Source of the DNA: Hepsetus odoe | Taxonomy: Eukaryota > Chordata > Actinopteri > Characiformes > Hepsetidae | NCBI GenBank assembly: GCA_017165825.1 | Contig: CM029386.1 | Location: 14,968,945-15,032,944, forward strand | Length of the DNA: 64,000 bases | Reading direction: 5' to 3' | Shown: piece after piece, positions 55,441 to 64,000 of the stretch | How positions within the stretch are numbered: position 1 is the stretch's first letter | Layout: each line of letters opens with the position of its first letter | Notes under the pieces: model-generated | Seen by the model: the letters and a program-made list of their open reading frames with translations, nothing else | Databases searched by the model: none | What the model was told of the DNA's origin: nothing | Translations under genes and position numbers: made by a program

Positions 55441-55977
55441 ATGCTTGTCAGCCTTCGCCTCTCTCTCCTCCTCCTTCTATTGCTCCTTTTCCACTTCCCG
55501 GCCTGCGAGTCGCGGCGGGGTGGAGGTGGTGGGGTCACTACTGGTGGGGGTGTGGCTGGCAGTGTGAGCAGCAGCACTCGTGGCCACTCAATCATTGGGC
55601 CACCTCACTTCCCACCTGCGGCGGCCAATCCGGTGGCGGCTTTGCTCCCACCCAAATTTGCCCAGGGCCTTAGCATTGCCGTCATCCTGGTGGGCAACTC
55701 CAGCGAAGTTACGCTGGCCGAGGGCCTGGAAAAAGAGGACTTCCTGCATGTGCCACTGCCACCTAAGGTGGACCTGGTCACCATGAATGAGACAGATCCC
55801 AAGAGCATCATCAACCGCATCTGTGCCCTCATGTCCCGCAACTGGCTGCAGGGGGTGGTGTTTGGTGATGACACTGACCAGGAAGCCATTGCCCAGATTC
55901 TGGACTTCATCTCGGCCCAGACGCACATTCCCATCCTGGGCATTCGGGGAGGATCCTCCATGATCATGGCTGCCAAG
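55441..55977 (+). CDS. grin2b: grin2b (GluN2B) first coding exon
   Basis: GluN2B is the glutamate-binding subunit of synaptic and extrasynaptic NMDA receptors. Only its first coding exon lies in the window: 179 codons from ATG 55441 to the donor GCCAAG/GTACAG, phase 0. The exon begins after TTCCGTTCTAG at 55417, so 24 nt are 5' UTR. Visible: a signal peptide with eight leucines (residues 9-16), a Gly/Ser/Ala/Pro-rich linker (~25-75), then the start of the amino-terminal domain (LSIAVILVGNSSEV), MNETDPKSIINRIC with a glycosylation site at N116 and Cys128, and QGVVFGDDTDQEAIAQILDF. The NETD, DDTDQEAIAQ and SSMIMA segments identify GluN2B rather than GluN2A. The exon ends at the same codon as the mammalian one (human Lys137). 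Oddities: the zinc-ligand His127 of mammals is Arg169 here, and the mature N-terminus is about 40 residues longer. Teleosts have two grin2b copies; I cannot say which this is. Confidence 0.94.
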
Positions 55978-56079
55978 GTACAGCAATTGAATAACTTTGA
56001 ATGGCTTTTTCTGTGACGCTCAATGCTCATTGATCTTTACTTGTCTTTCACATGATCTCATTCTTCTACTTGCTTTCAC

Positions 56080-56945
56080 TGGCTGGATGTGTCTCTTTCT
56101 TTGGTTGTCTGTTACTTTCTTGGTTTCTCCCTCTGTTTCTTTTTCAGCATCTCTTTCAGTTGCTTGCTCTCTTTCTTTCCACTCTCACTTTGTCCTTCAT
56201 TCTGTTGCTCACCGTCTCTGTCTCTCTCACCCCTAGTCTCCTCTCCCTCTGTTGTTCTTCACTGTTTTGTCTAAATTGCTCCAGGGATTGTTTCTTGCTT
56301 TCTTTCTCTGTTTCTCATTTTGTGTCAGTCTTTCTACTCTTTCACCTGGTGTATCTGCCATCTTTCTGGCGCCTCACACGCACTATATATTCCTCCTATA
56401 TAGTTCTCTATCTTTCTCACTCATAAGTTTGTCTTGCCCTCTCTTTCTCTTTGTCCTTTCTGCCTTTCTTTCTGTGTGAACTTTTTCTCTTCTTCACTTT
56501 ATCATTTATTCTGTATCTTTCTTAGCTTCTTACTACTGGCACTTTCTCTATTTTTCTCATTTTTCTTTTTGGTAACCTTTCCATCATTTCGTCTCTCTGG
56601 CGACTCTTTTGCTTCTGTTTTTATATGTATTTCACTTAGATTCTTTCTGTCTCTCCTCCTTTTTTCCTTATTTCTTCCTCCTGTTGCTTTTTTTTCCCCC
56701 CTCTCTTTTTTAGCATCTCTCTTTCTCTCTATGGTCTGTCTTTCCTCCTTTCTCCTCTTATTCTTTTGGCATGTCAGTGTTTTCATGGTGCTCTTTTGGT
56801 CTTTTTTACCCTCCCTCCTCTCTCACCCCCCTCTCTCTTATCCTCCCTTTTTGTTTTTTCATTTTTTAATCAAACTTCTCTCTGTCTCTCTCTCTCTCTC
56901 TGTCTCTCTCACTCTCTCTCACTCTCTTTCTCACTCTCTCTCACA
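56080..56945. repeat. Long pyrimidine-rich tract in grin2b intron
   Basis: About 870 bp with strong C+T excess on +, from TTTCTTTGGTTGTCTG-like to (CTCT)n at 56876-56943. The several overlapping Leu/Ser/Phe-rich open frames are a consequence of composition and are not genes. Confidence 0.85.
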
Positions 56946-58719
56946 ATCACCAAGGTCATCACATTGTCACACAAGTCACCGTGCGTGCTGTGGTTAAGTA
57001 TTCATGTCCGAAGCTGTTTAGCTGACCCGATGATTGTGGTTAATGTGGCACAGAGGGAACTAAACGAAATGCTTTGAAGTAAAAGTGTGAAGATGTGTGA
57101 TGCTGGTCAGAGATGCAGTGGGGCTCATGGGCTCATATTACTATAACTGTCACTTCAGCTATTATCAATACTCCACTGCCTTTATGCATTGAAAGAGTTT
57201 GATGAACGAGAGAATGGGGAAAAAAATCAAAGAGCAACGGAGAAGCAGACAGGGGGAGGCAAAAGAGAGAAAAAGGAGGGAGGCAGACTAAAAGAGGCTG
57301 TGTTGGTTTTACCCTATAGAAAGCAGGGAATGAATAGAAGCGAGCAAGGAGAGAGAGAGAAAGGAAAGAAAAGAAATGTCAGCAGGACTTTTAGCAAATG
57401 CCACTGACTAAAAGAGTGGGAGTCAAATGCACTTGTTTTGTCATTTTCAAAAAAAAAAAAGGAAACAAGGTAGAAAATAACAGAAAACCAAAATTACCGC
57501 TGTGACTCAACATGAACGCATTTTGAAATGTTAAAAAACACCAGATTAACTACCTGCAGATAAGCTTTAGAGTGATTAATATAATGTTCACTCAGGCAAA
57601 TTGAGAAAACATCATCACCTCTTTAAACTTCCATCTTCTCCTGAAATTTCGGACAAATAATTTGACTTTGTATTTGCGTTATCAATCTGTCAAACTATCT
57701 CCAGTAGCTGTTTAACAGTGCACATATTTCCACGTTTGATGCAGTGTTCGGGTTTGAAGGCAAGATGAAATTAAATATGTGTAAAAGATTTGAAAAAGAA
57801 AAGCATTATTCTCTGATTATACCAAACATACTGCAGTTATACATTATGATCATACTCTGATTTTTTCTTTATCATACCCTGATTAAACTGTTTTTACATA
57901 CTTTAATTAAATACACAAATGTATACTATGATTATACTCTCTTTATAAACTTATATACTTCATTATATATTTTAATTATATACTCTAGTTAAATATTGAT
58001 TATATTCTCCTTGTTACATATTCTTTATATACCCTGATAGTGTAACAAATTGAATCTGATGTGGGTCTGATAAATAAACATTATTTAGGTTAGACTTTCT
58101 CTTTGATTCTTTCTCTTTGATAATAGGTCATAATAGAGTATTCAGGTAAAAATGCATGTTGAAACATATACTGGGTTACATACTGTCTATACTGGATGTG
58201 TTTCAACAATATTAAACAGGAAGGTCAAGAGCTTTCTACAGTGAATGAGGAACGGTGATTCTTTACTTTAATACTTTATGTTTTTTTTTGCTCTAATAAT
58301 CCATCAAGAGTTGTCCTTACATAATGCTGTATTCAATAATAAGTTATGTAATGAATTACATTTACATTTCATTTACATTTTGTACTGACAGACAGACTGA
58401 TGTGTTGCCAACTGTTTTAATGTGGAGCAGCGACAACTACATGGTGAAAATATAAAGGATAGCTTTTCTTTCTATTAAAAAGACCCAGGATTTATCTTAT
58501 CAAATCCAAATTAGTGAGTGAACTTTCCATAAACCTGTAACTGAAATAAAAGCTAGCTGATACCTACCCATTTTAGCATCGTCAGTGTTAAGAGTGATGG
58601 TTAATTTTAGACACTGCACTTCAGCAAAAGTTAATATTGTTCCAAAGATTGATTATGTAAAGATCTCCAGATCAGAAAGCATGCATGGTAGAAATATGCC
58701 ATAAGCACTCTGTCACTCT

Positions 58720-59080
58720 CTCATTCATTACCCTAACTGCTTATTCTGAGTCGAGTCACAGGTGGTGCTTGAGCTTTTTCCAGCACATACAAGGCAAAAA
58801 GTGGAGAAACACCCTGGAGAGGTTGCCAGTCCATCACAGGGCAAACACACAGGCAGTCACACTCACACATGGAGCAATTTAGCACCTCCAGCTCACCTGA
58901 CATCCATACACATCTTTGGACTGTGGGAGAAAACCAGACGTCTTGGAAGAAACTCACAGACACAGGAAACACATACAAACTCAGTTCAGAAAGAACCCAG
59001 GCTGCCCAATCTAGGAATCGCACCCAGAACCTTCTCGCCGTGAGGCGACAACGCTGCTTACTGTGGCACCCATGGCACAA
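58720..59080 (-). mobile_element. LINE 3' tail repeat
   Basis: On + it reads CACCCTGGAGAGGTTGCCAG, TCCATCACAGGGC, CACATCTTTGGACTGTGGGA, GAAACTCACAGACACAGGAA and CTCGCCGTGAGGCGACAACG. This order is characteristic of a very widespread fish LINE 3' region that ends in ATCC/GGAT repeats. The LINE's 3' end is at the left, so it lies on minus. It shares its distal part with the tail of the chimeric SINE at 27760-28014. Confidence 0.75.
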
Positions 59081-60089
59081 TCAATTTAACTTACTTTTAT
59101 TTAACTCTTCAAATAAAATTATGCCAATCTTAATGATTTTGCATCATTTTTAAGTTCAAAAACACATTAAATGAACTTACTACCTTATTCCATTTCATAC
59201 AGTTTAGTTAGATAACTAACAGGGTCATGCCTACCATTGATCATTTTATTGTGTTAGATATTTTTCTCAAGAAATTAATACAGCTTGTGTGTGACTTTGT
59301 TCTTGACAGTGCTCTCTAGTGGTTTATGTGCCCCTTCCTACGATTTCATTAGCTTTTAACATTCGCGGTCATATAATTAAACTAATCTAACTACTGTTTC
59401 TGCATTACATTTAATTTTGCTTTAAAGGACACTAAAATTGGCCTTTCTTCGAAAGAAAAAACTGATAAAAAAACAATGCTCAGTAGCAACTAGAGAAAGG
59501 CTTTGATTTCAAAGGTTTTTATCATGGTACGCTTATCAACGTAGCTGATGCTTCATATTAAACTGAGTTTTTTTTTAGTTTTCAAAACCAGCATCTCATT
59601 GAGCAAAAGGTATTTAACAAAACTTTTTCCTGTTGTCTCCTCTGTTCGCCTGCTGATCTTTCATGTTGCTTCTGCTGCTGCTGCTGCACGTCCCACAACA
59701 GCTGCTGTTTGAACTATCTCTGACTTGGTCATTACCCAGGAGTGGTGTTGGGGATCCCTTAGGCTAGGTTCTTTTTTTAAAAATGAATTCAGTTATCCTA
59801 AACATTAAAAACCCCACGCTTTTTGGCATGTCTGCAGGTGGGTAGCCCCTTAATCACCAACAATTCTATAAAATAGTGCAACTGCTGTCATCTTGGCACA
59901 GTCTCACTCCAATATGATGACACGCTTTCTGTTGTTATTCTGAAAATAGGATTTAAAAATGCATGAATCTTGCGAAAGATTTCTGCAGACATCATCCATA
60001 CAAGAGGAATTACTTGTCTGCTGGATAATTTTACAGCACTCTGATACATGTTATATCACACATGATCATATACCAAGTCAGCATTAAAC

Positions 60090-60333
60090 TGGTGGCCTAG
60101 TGGTTAGGGACTAGGCCCCCGGATCGGAAGATTGTGGGTTTCAAATCCCTTACCAGTGGGTTGCCCTGAGGTACCCTTGAGCAAGGTACCGTCCCCATCA
60201 CTGCTCCCCGGGCACTTTCATTAACTGCCCCCTGCTGCACAAGTGTATGGGCTAAATGCAAAGGTGTAATTTTGTTGCGTTTCACTGTGCGCTGTGCCGT
60301 GTTCACAATGACAATGGTCACTTTAAAAGTCTC
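60090..60333 (+). mobile_element. Mermaid-like SINE, best preserved copy
   Basis: TGGTGGCCTAGTGGTTAGGG head, GGGTTTCAAATCCC box B, CCTTGAGCAAGGTACCGTCC, CATCACTGCTCCCCGGGCAC, TTTCACTGTGCGCTGTGCCG and ACAATGACAATGGTCACTTT tail. It is closest to the expected family sequence, so probably the youngest of this family here. Confidence 0.88.
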
Positions 60334-60334
60334 A

Positions 60335-61490
60335 CATTATTTCTCACGAAAAGATTTTTTTTTTTAACGCACTATGAACCTCTGAATGCTTGAATTCCTG
60401 CTTGCAAAAGAGGGCTGCAGACTTTGCATTGCTGGTGTGGTACTATTGGGAATGTTTAAAAAGACATCCCTACGGTTTGCTTAGCTTGATGACATGGTGG
60501 CTCATTGCGGGCTAATATGAATGCAAGAGCTGTACATTTTCAGTTTTTATTTAAAAATAGATTCATTTTACACAAAAGAAGATAAAAAACTCTATGTAGC
60601 CTCTATAAATCTATGCAGCCACACACTATCCAAGCATTCTTCTCACTTGCCTGAAGAATGTGTAGCAATAGCAAAGGGGGATTTACATCTGTCAATGCAT
60701 GTAAAACAAAAAAAGTCTCCCTCTAAATCATTTTGAGGGTTCAGTGATGGCATTATCATTTTTTTCCCCCTTCAGAAATCAGTTTTGGTCATGTTAACAA
60801 AGTCAGTTATATTTTGAGGAAAATCCCATATTTTAGTAAAGATGTCTTTTAAACTCTATGTTGGCACTGAGAGATTTTTCCCCCATGCTGTTTGCATCTT
60901 AAAAGGAACAGGATTGTGCTCACTTATTTGGAGCATACAGTCAGAGAAGGGAGAACTTCCCAACACATTTGCTCAGAAATCTGTCAAACACAGCCCCTAA
61001 AGTTTTCTCTCTCACACCTTTGATTGAGCAAGGGAATGAATTCTGTAAAGAGGTAATTGGATTAGAGCTGGATATCTTTGCACACTGGTTGTCTTATCCA
61101 CTTCATTACACACTCACACAGACACAAATGTGTCTACATGGGCTCATCAGGACACTGTATGGGCCTTAGAATAGACAAAATCCAATGCACCATGGCAAAT
61201 TGGGCTGGTGTCAAAAATGGCTGCTGTAGAATGTTAAAGATTAATTGAGTCCCTGTTTTAATGGTGGCAGATATATAGAGAGAGAAGCTGTCAGAGTACA
61301 CTGCCATTATAATCAAGACACATTATTACCTTTATGATCTTTAACATCACATCTTGCTATGAGGTGCCTTTTTCTATGTAGATCTGCCATTTTCTTGGTA
61401 GAGGCCTTCAAATAACCACATGAGTAATACTGGGTTTGGGCCCCTGGGCTTTTAGCTTTTCCGACACAAAAGATGAATATCAGGGCAGGA
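60335..61490. other. No gene seen; possible conserved element
   Basis: A stretch at about 60960-61090 (CACCTTTGATTGAGCAAGGG, GAGGTAATTGGATTAGAGCT) contains TAATTGGATTA, a pair of homeodomain-type cores in ordinary-composition DNA. It is a conserved-element candidate only. Confidence 0.3.
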
Positions 61491-61496
61491 CGACCG

Positions 61497-61497
61497 T

Positions 61498-61529
<32 letters not shown>

Positions 61530-61530
61530 T
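61497..61530. repeat. (TTTC)n microsatellite
   Basis: About eight TTTC units ending in a T run. Confidence 0.95.
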
Positions 61531-61534
61531 TTTT

Positions 61535-62745
61535 TAAGATAATGGTATTTAAAGTAGGGATGCAAATAAATAAAAAACAACAACAAAAAAGAAAATTCTG
61601 GAAAACAAACCCCAAGGAAGACATATGTCATATACATATATGATTAAAATATTTTAAATATTAATGAGAAATAGTCTTTAAAATGTAAAATTTTGGCTTT
61701 GAGAGGATCTCAATGAAAAGAGAATCATTTTATTGCTTGTTTTGGTGGTAAATATACTGCTATTGTTGCAACTATTAGTAGATAAAATAAATGAGTTAAA
61801 CCTGTTTTTTTTGAGTCCCCTTGATTGTGTAAAAATATTTATTTACTGATGAGACATAATCTGGATTTTTTTTTGGGGTTTGGGAAGAGGAAGAAATGAC
61901 CCAAGGTCTCCCAATAGTACACTGCTTCCACTTGATTTGTTTTTATTTTTTATTTTTTTTACGATATTGCATCCTGGTGAAACTCTTTCAAAGCTATGTC
62001 ATCAATTGTTTTAGCTATGACATGGATTTTTATGTTAAACAGCTGTTTGCAATATTGACAAAATTATCAAAAGTCAAAAAGTTTTACTTATAACTAATGA
62101 CAGTGATTTTAATTGTACTGGATCTATTTGTGCCCTTCTTTAATTTCCTTAGTTTCCATGTGAGAGCAATTTTATTAATGGATTGTTTTTAGTTTTTGAT
62201 CCTAAAGTGATGCTCACTGTTACTAATTTTACATTTTGTAATGATTCAGTTAATTTTTTCAATAACCTATCCTCATTTCCACATTTTATTATGTCCACCC
62301 AAGCACTGTATTGCTGATCCAAAGTCTCTTTAATACAGTATTTTCTTTGGACGCCTCAACAAATCCTGTAGATTTCTTAGATTTCGAACTCTCTGCCCCA
62401 ACATTTAACTCCCTTTTTTTGTTTGATGAGTTTCGCTGAGTTTGTTTGTTGGGTGAATTAATATCAAAATCTGAACATGTGCATGTGAGAGAGTTTTTAT
62501 GTTGGAAGGAAAATACCAAATAGACCATTTAAACAAGAACACGTTTAAAGCAGGAACCGTTTATTAAATATTCATTATTAATAGACTGTTTATTCTACAG
62601 AGACCATGTTTATCAGTTTGTTTTTTATCTGACTGAAGTTTTTATTTTGTATGTGGTATTTACAGTTACTTTTACTGGTTCTTTTCTGAATGTAATTCTA
62701 ATAGTCAAATAATCAACGTAGCTGCTGCTGAACACCACATGAATG
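61535..62745. other. No gene seen
   Basis: AT-rich intronic DNA without supported frames. Confidence 0.45.
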
Positions 62746-62749
62746 CTGG

Positions 62750-63710
62750 CAAAAAAAGAGGAAGAGGAGATGGAGATAGGGGAAGAGGGAAGGATAAAAA
62801 TGCCAGCTGGAGATGGAGATGGGTAGAATAGAACCATACTGAAGATTCTAAGAGAAAAAGAGCAAAAGAGAGAGAGAAAGAGAAGGAAGAGAGGGGGATG
62901 TTATAAAACAAAATGTGGGGGTGTGAAATAAAGGAAGCTTCTCAACATGCAATTACAACATGGTTAAGTTTGTGCGAAAAGGAATTGATAAGAATGAAAG
63001 CAAAGCAGAAACGAACCAGAACCTGAAAGAACTGAAAAAAAGATGTAGAGGAAGAGAAAGAGAGAAGCGCTGAAAGAGAGGAACAGGAAGGGAAATAAAG
63101 TGGGAGAAAAACAGCAAACAGAAAATGTGTGAGAGAGGAAATTAGATGGAGGGTGAGAAGCATGTGAACAAAAAATAGAGAAACTGAAAGAAAGAAAGAC
63201 AGTGAGAGTAAAATAGATAGAGAACGAGTTGTAGAAAGTGAAAGAGGGATAAAACAGAGTTTGTGAAGAAAGTGAATGGGGGAGAGAAAGAGAGGGAAGC
63301 AAACAAAAAAGAGTACAAAAAAGGGGAAGAGAAAGAGAGAGGAGTCCGAAAAAAGTAAAGATTGTGGCATCGGGAGGGATGAAAAAAGGGAAAAGGAGAA
63401 GGAGAGAGATAAAGATACAAGGAAAGAGAGACAAGAAGGAGGGAGGAAAAAATAAAAAAGAGATAAAAATGGGAACTTGTAGGAAAGGGATAAAGAAGGA
63501 GAGAGAGAAAAAGCAGGTAATCCAGATGAGAGAGAGAAAAAGAGGGAGAAGTAGAGGTGGAGAGAGAAGGAAAAGGAGAAAAGAGGGGAAGAGAGAAGGA
63601 AAGGGAGAGCGAGAATAGAGGGGGAGTGAGAGAAACGCTAGGGAGAAAGAGCGAGAGAAGAGAGATGTGTGACATGCCACAGGAGGAGGTGGTTAAATAG
63701 AGGGGATTGA
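62750..63710. repeat. Long purine-rich tract in grin2b intron
   Basis: About 950 bp with strong A+G excess on + (GAAAGAGAGGGAAG-type runs), the opposite bias to 56080-56945. The minus-strand Phe/Ser/Leu-rich frames of more than 200 codons are artefacts of composition. Confidence 0.85.
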
Positions 63711-63860
63711 GGAGTGTTTTCAACCCTGTCTTTTTCTTAATAATTACCTCTTTCACTCCCCCTCTCTCTCCCGCTCTCTGTCTCTCTTTCGCTCTCTCTC
63801 TCTCGCTCTCTTTTACACACACACTCACACACACACACACACACACTGTGGGCTGAATTG

Positions 63861-63874
63861 GTTGTCATGGCAAC
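63861..63874. promoter_or_regulatory. RFX X-box-like site
   Basis: GTTGTCATGGCAAC matches the RFX consensus at 13 of 14 positions. It lies after a short CA repeat in the grin2b intron, a neuronal gene for which RFX control would be plausible but is unproven. Confidence 0.4.
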
Positions 63875-64000
63875 CACTGCCACATACATTTCTATATATA
63901 TGTAAAAGGATGCTGAGGGAGATGGAGACAGCAAGAGAGAGAGAATGAAGTAGAGGTGGAAACAACGATGAAATATTTGGAGAGAGAGTCTATTTCCAGG

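Larger units (their letters stand above)
55978..64000. other. grin2b: grin2b first coding intron (continues past the window)
   Basis: No second coding exon (which would begin with an FFQFGPSI-like segment) is seen before the window end, so the intron is longer than 8 kb. It holds the asymmetric tracts, SINE and LINE tail listed separately, plus AT-rich DNA at 57420-58700 and 59090-60090 with nothing recognised. Confidence 0.7.

Noticed and set aside
56052..56997. Several hydrophobic + strand open frames that look like membrane proteins
   Set aside because: Produced by the CT-rich tract in the grin2b intron; no conserved motif, no splice logic, and overlapping frames have the same character.
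62964..63846. Two overlapping minus-strand open frames of more than 230 codons rich in Phe, Ser and Leu
   Set aside because: They lie wholly in the purine-rich tract; lack of stops is a result of the skewed composition, all frames look alike, and no domain is visible.

Overview
The window is vertebrate nuclear DNA from a ray-finned fish. It has intron-split genes with GT/AG boundaries, tRNA-derived SINEs of two fish types, Tc1-type DNA transposon relics, fish LINE tails and very many (CA)n, (GA)n and tetranucleotide microsatellites. The SINE types fit an otophysan teleost (catfish, characin or electric-fish group), but that placement is a weak inference. No prokaryotic, CRISPR or viral gene was seen.

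Layout. 1-9.6 kb: a degenerate tandem array of at least eight copies of a ~100-150 bp module (type 1), mixed with about three copies of a second module (type 2), all on the + strand. The module has conserved anchors and potential stem-loops and looks like an undescribed structured RNA or satellite-like locus. An unidentified possible terminal coding exon (2202-2336, AATAAA at 2521) lies inside it. 10-16.4 kb: SINEs, a dead Tc1 transposase and a weak promoter candidate.

16.4-25.8 kb: a complete set of coding exons for atf7ip (MCAF1), the SETDB1/MBD1 partner in H3K9me3 silencing. Thirteen coding exons join in phase to an 868-codon frame with SETDB1-binding coiled coil, SUMO-interacting motif and C-terminal FN3 domain. 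One intron uses a GC donor.

25.8-55.4 kb: mostly non-coding. It holds SINEs, a LINE RT fragment, Tc1 copies, microsatellites, two candidate 5' non-coding exons for the next gene (ending 32722 and 36370), conserved-element candidates and unusual inverted repeats. 55.4-56.0 kb: the first coding exon of grin2b (NMDA receptor GluN2B), with signal peptide and the start of the amino-terminal domain. 56-64 kb is its first coding intron, with a long pyrimidine tract near the start and a long purine tract near the end of the window.

atf7ip and grin2b are also neighbours in human (12p13), but here they are head-to-tail. They share no pathway; their adjacency is synteny. The points most worth checking are the module array, the arginine in place of the GluN2B zinc-ligand histidine, the predicted overlapping uORF of grin2b, and a chimeric SINE with a perfect 14-bp target duplication.
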